NCBI GenBank assembly: GCA_910585135.1
Contig: CAJUEB010000033.1
Location: 1-15,458 of the forward strand
Reading direction: 5' to 3'
Source: an uncultured Eubacteriales bacterium
GTDB lineage: Bacteria; Bacillota; Clostridia; Peptostreptococcales; Anaerovoracaceae
Length of the DNA stretch: 15,458 nt
Shown here piece after piece: positions 14,449 through 15,458 of the stretch. The position numbers were made by a program, and so were the translations under genes. Position 1 is the stretch's first letter. Every line of letters begins with the position of its first letter. The notes beneath the pieces were generated by a model. The model did no database searches. It worked only from the letters and a program-made list of their open reading frames with translations, and was not told the origin of the DNA.

Positions 14449-14898
14449 TTACGCCTTTTGCATATTGTGCCTTCTGTTTGACACAAATTCTTCGATGAAT
14501 TTTTCTTCATCCTTCTGAACGAGCGCATCGTATTCCCGAAGTTTTTTCTCCTTTAGCTTATCGATCGAAGTGCGTTCCTTCTTCGCCTCGATCACTTGAT
14601 TCCGTTTGATTTCTTCCTGATGCTTTAAGCCTTCCAAAACCTGCTTTTGTTCTTCGATTCTTTCGAGGCTTTTGCCAAGATAGCTTTCATAAACCAAGAG
14701 TTCCTGTATCTTGCAGCCATGCATTTTGACTGCTTCCATGTCCTTGATATATCCCTGGTGGGCAGCTTCCATGCCCTGGATTTCTTCTTCCTTATTCATC
14801 ACTGCTTTTACTGCCCCGGCATGCTCGCTGCGCAGATTGTCTTCTACCTGAATCTTGTAATCGAGCACTTTGTCAAGAGAGAAAGAAAACTTCTTCAT
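14449..14898 (-). CDS. fliJ: Flagellar export stalk protein FliJ
   Basis: FliJ is the coiled-coil central stalk of the export ATPase complex; it inserts into the FliI hexamer and contacts FlhA. The 149-residue product has the usual size, starts with the typical KKFSFSLDKVLDYKIQVED, and is predicted from its heptad-like, charged sequence to be almost wholly alpha-helical coiled coil. It lacks cysteine-rich or membrane parts. The start at 14898 follows AAAAGGG. It begins 20 bases after fliI, its working partner, and precedes fliK. Sequence identity in the family is low, so the call rests on the N-terminal pattern, length, coiled-coil character and position. Confidence 0.92.
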   Translation of the reverse strand: MKKFSFSLDKVLDYKIQVEDNLRSEHAGAVKAVMNKEEEIQGMEAAHQGYIKDMEAVKMHGCKIQELLVYESYLGKSLERIEEQKQVLEGLKHQEEIKRNQVIEAKKERTSIDKLKEKKLREYDALVQKDEEKFIEEFVSNRRHNMQKA

Positions 14899-14918
14899 TC
14901 GTCATACCCTTTTCTTTA

Positions 14919-15458
14919 TTAGTTAAAGATTTGCCGCAATGCATCCCAAATTTCTTCTTCCGCAAAGGCTTCTTCGATCCCCTGCATGAGAAAATTCTGA
15001 ATCTGGTCGTGCTTGGTAATCGCATAGTCCAGCTTCGGGTTCGTGCCGGACTTGTAAGCGCCGATCGAAATCAAATCCTCGTTTTGTTCATACAGGCTCA
15101 AGGTATTTCGCAGCTTGCCGGCCAGTTCTTTTTGTTCCGGCGTGACAATCTCCACCATAAGCCTGGAAATGCTGCCGCTGATATCGATTGCCGGGAAGTG
15201 GTTGGCATTCGCCAGCTTCCTGCTGAGGACGATATGGCCGTCCAGGATACCCCTGACAGTATCTGCGATCGGTTCATTCGTATCGTCACCCTCTACCAGC
15301 ACCGTATACACGCCTGTGATCGAACCATTCTGAAAGTTCCCGCTTCGCTCCAAAAGCTTCGGAAATTCTGCATAAATGGAAGGGGGGTATCCCCTTGCTA
15401 CAGGCGCTTCTCCCGTAGCGAGGCCGATTTCCCGCTGCGCCATGGCGAACCTCGTCAG
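14919..15458 (-). CDS. fliI: Flagellum-specific ATP synthase FliI, 3' part
   Basis: FliI is the hexameric ATPase of the flagellar export apparatus, related to F1-ATPase beta. The window holds the last 179 codons; the reading frame stays open to the window edge, so the 5' part including Walker A lies outside. The visible sequence starts with LTRFAMAQREIGLATGEAPV followed by ARGYPPSIYAEFPKLLERSG, the highly conserved block just after Walker B. It then has the catalytic-core segments GSITGVYTVLVEGDDTNEPI, ADTVRGILDGHIVLSRKLA and HFPAIDISGSISRLM. An internal ATG at 15443 is not the true start because the conserved frame continues upstream. It is followed 20 bases later by fliJ. Nothing in the visible part suggests damage. 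Confidence 0.96.
   Translation of the reverse strand: MTRFAMAQREIGLATGEAPVARGYPPSIYAEFPKLLERSGNFQNGSITGVYTVLVEGDDTNEPIADTVRGILDGHIVLSRKLANANHFPAIDISGSISRLMVEIVTPEQKELAGKLRNTLSLYEQNEDLISIGAYKSGTNPKLDYAITKHDQIQNFLMQGIEEAFAEEEIWDALRQIFN

Overview
The window is one uninterrupted, minus-strand stretch of a flagellar (fla/che-type) operon. No convincing gene lies on the plus strand, and no gap exceeds about 115 bases. Gene content points to a Gram-positive anaerobe of the Bacillota, class Clostridia, possibly Lachnospiraceae. The signs are a CheC-FliN fusion (FliY) instead of plain FliN, FlbD, the TIGR02530 'flagellar operon protein', a short FlgD, and a sigma-28 gene at the operon's distal end. 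The exact genus cannot be read from the sequence. The P- and L-ring genes expected of a Gram-negative flagellum are not seen in this window.

In transcription order (from high to low coordinates) the genes are: fliI (3' part only), fliJ, fliK, flgD, a TIGR02530 gene, flgE, flbD, motA, motB, fliM, cheY, flgC, fliY, fliO, fliP, fliQ, fliR, flhB, flhA and fliA/sigD (5' part only). Most genes are a few to about 50 bases apart, several overlap or share stop codon and ribosome binding site, and nearly all have good Shine-Dalgarno sequences. No intrinsic terminator was found, so the set probably forms one long message. The widest gaps flank flgE (113 and 77 bases), and each holds a strong stem-loop without a U tract.

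Together the genes encode the flagellar type III export apparatus (FliI/J ATPase complex, FliO/P/Q/R, FlhB, FlhA), hook assembly and length control (FliK, FlgD, FlgE, FlbD, TIGR02530), one rod protein (FlgC), the stator (MotA/MotB), the switch and its signal (FliM, FliY, CheY), and the late-gene sigma factor.

This is mostly a well-known system, and I did not find a wholly new one. The departures worth attention are: (1) FliY lacks the usual N-terminal CheY-docking peptide but carries two tandem copies of a docking-like motif in an unusually long interdomain linker, encoded by a near-perfect 75-bp direct repeat; (2) flgC sits between cheY and fliY instead of next to flgB/fliE; (3) fliL is absent between motB and fliM, and flhF/flhG are absent between flhA and the sigma gene; (4) flgE is bracketed by two stable stem-loops, one directly touching the flbD ribosome binding site.
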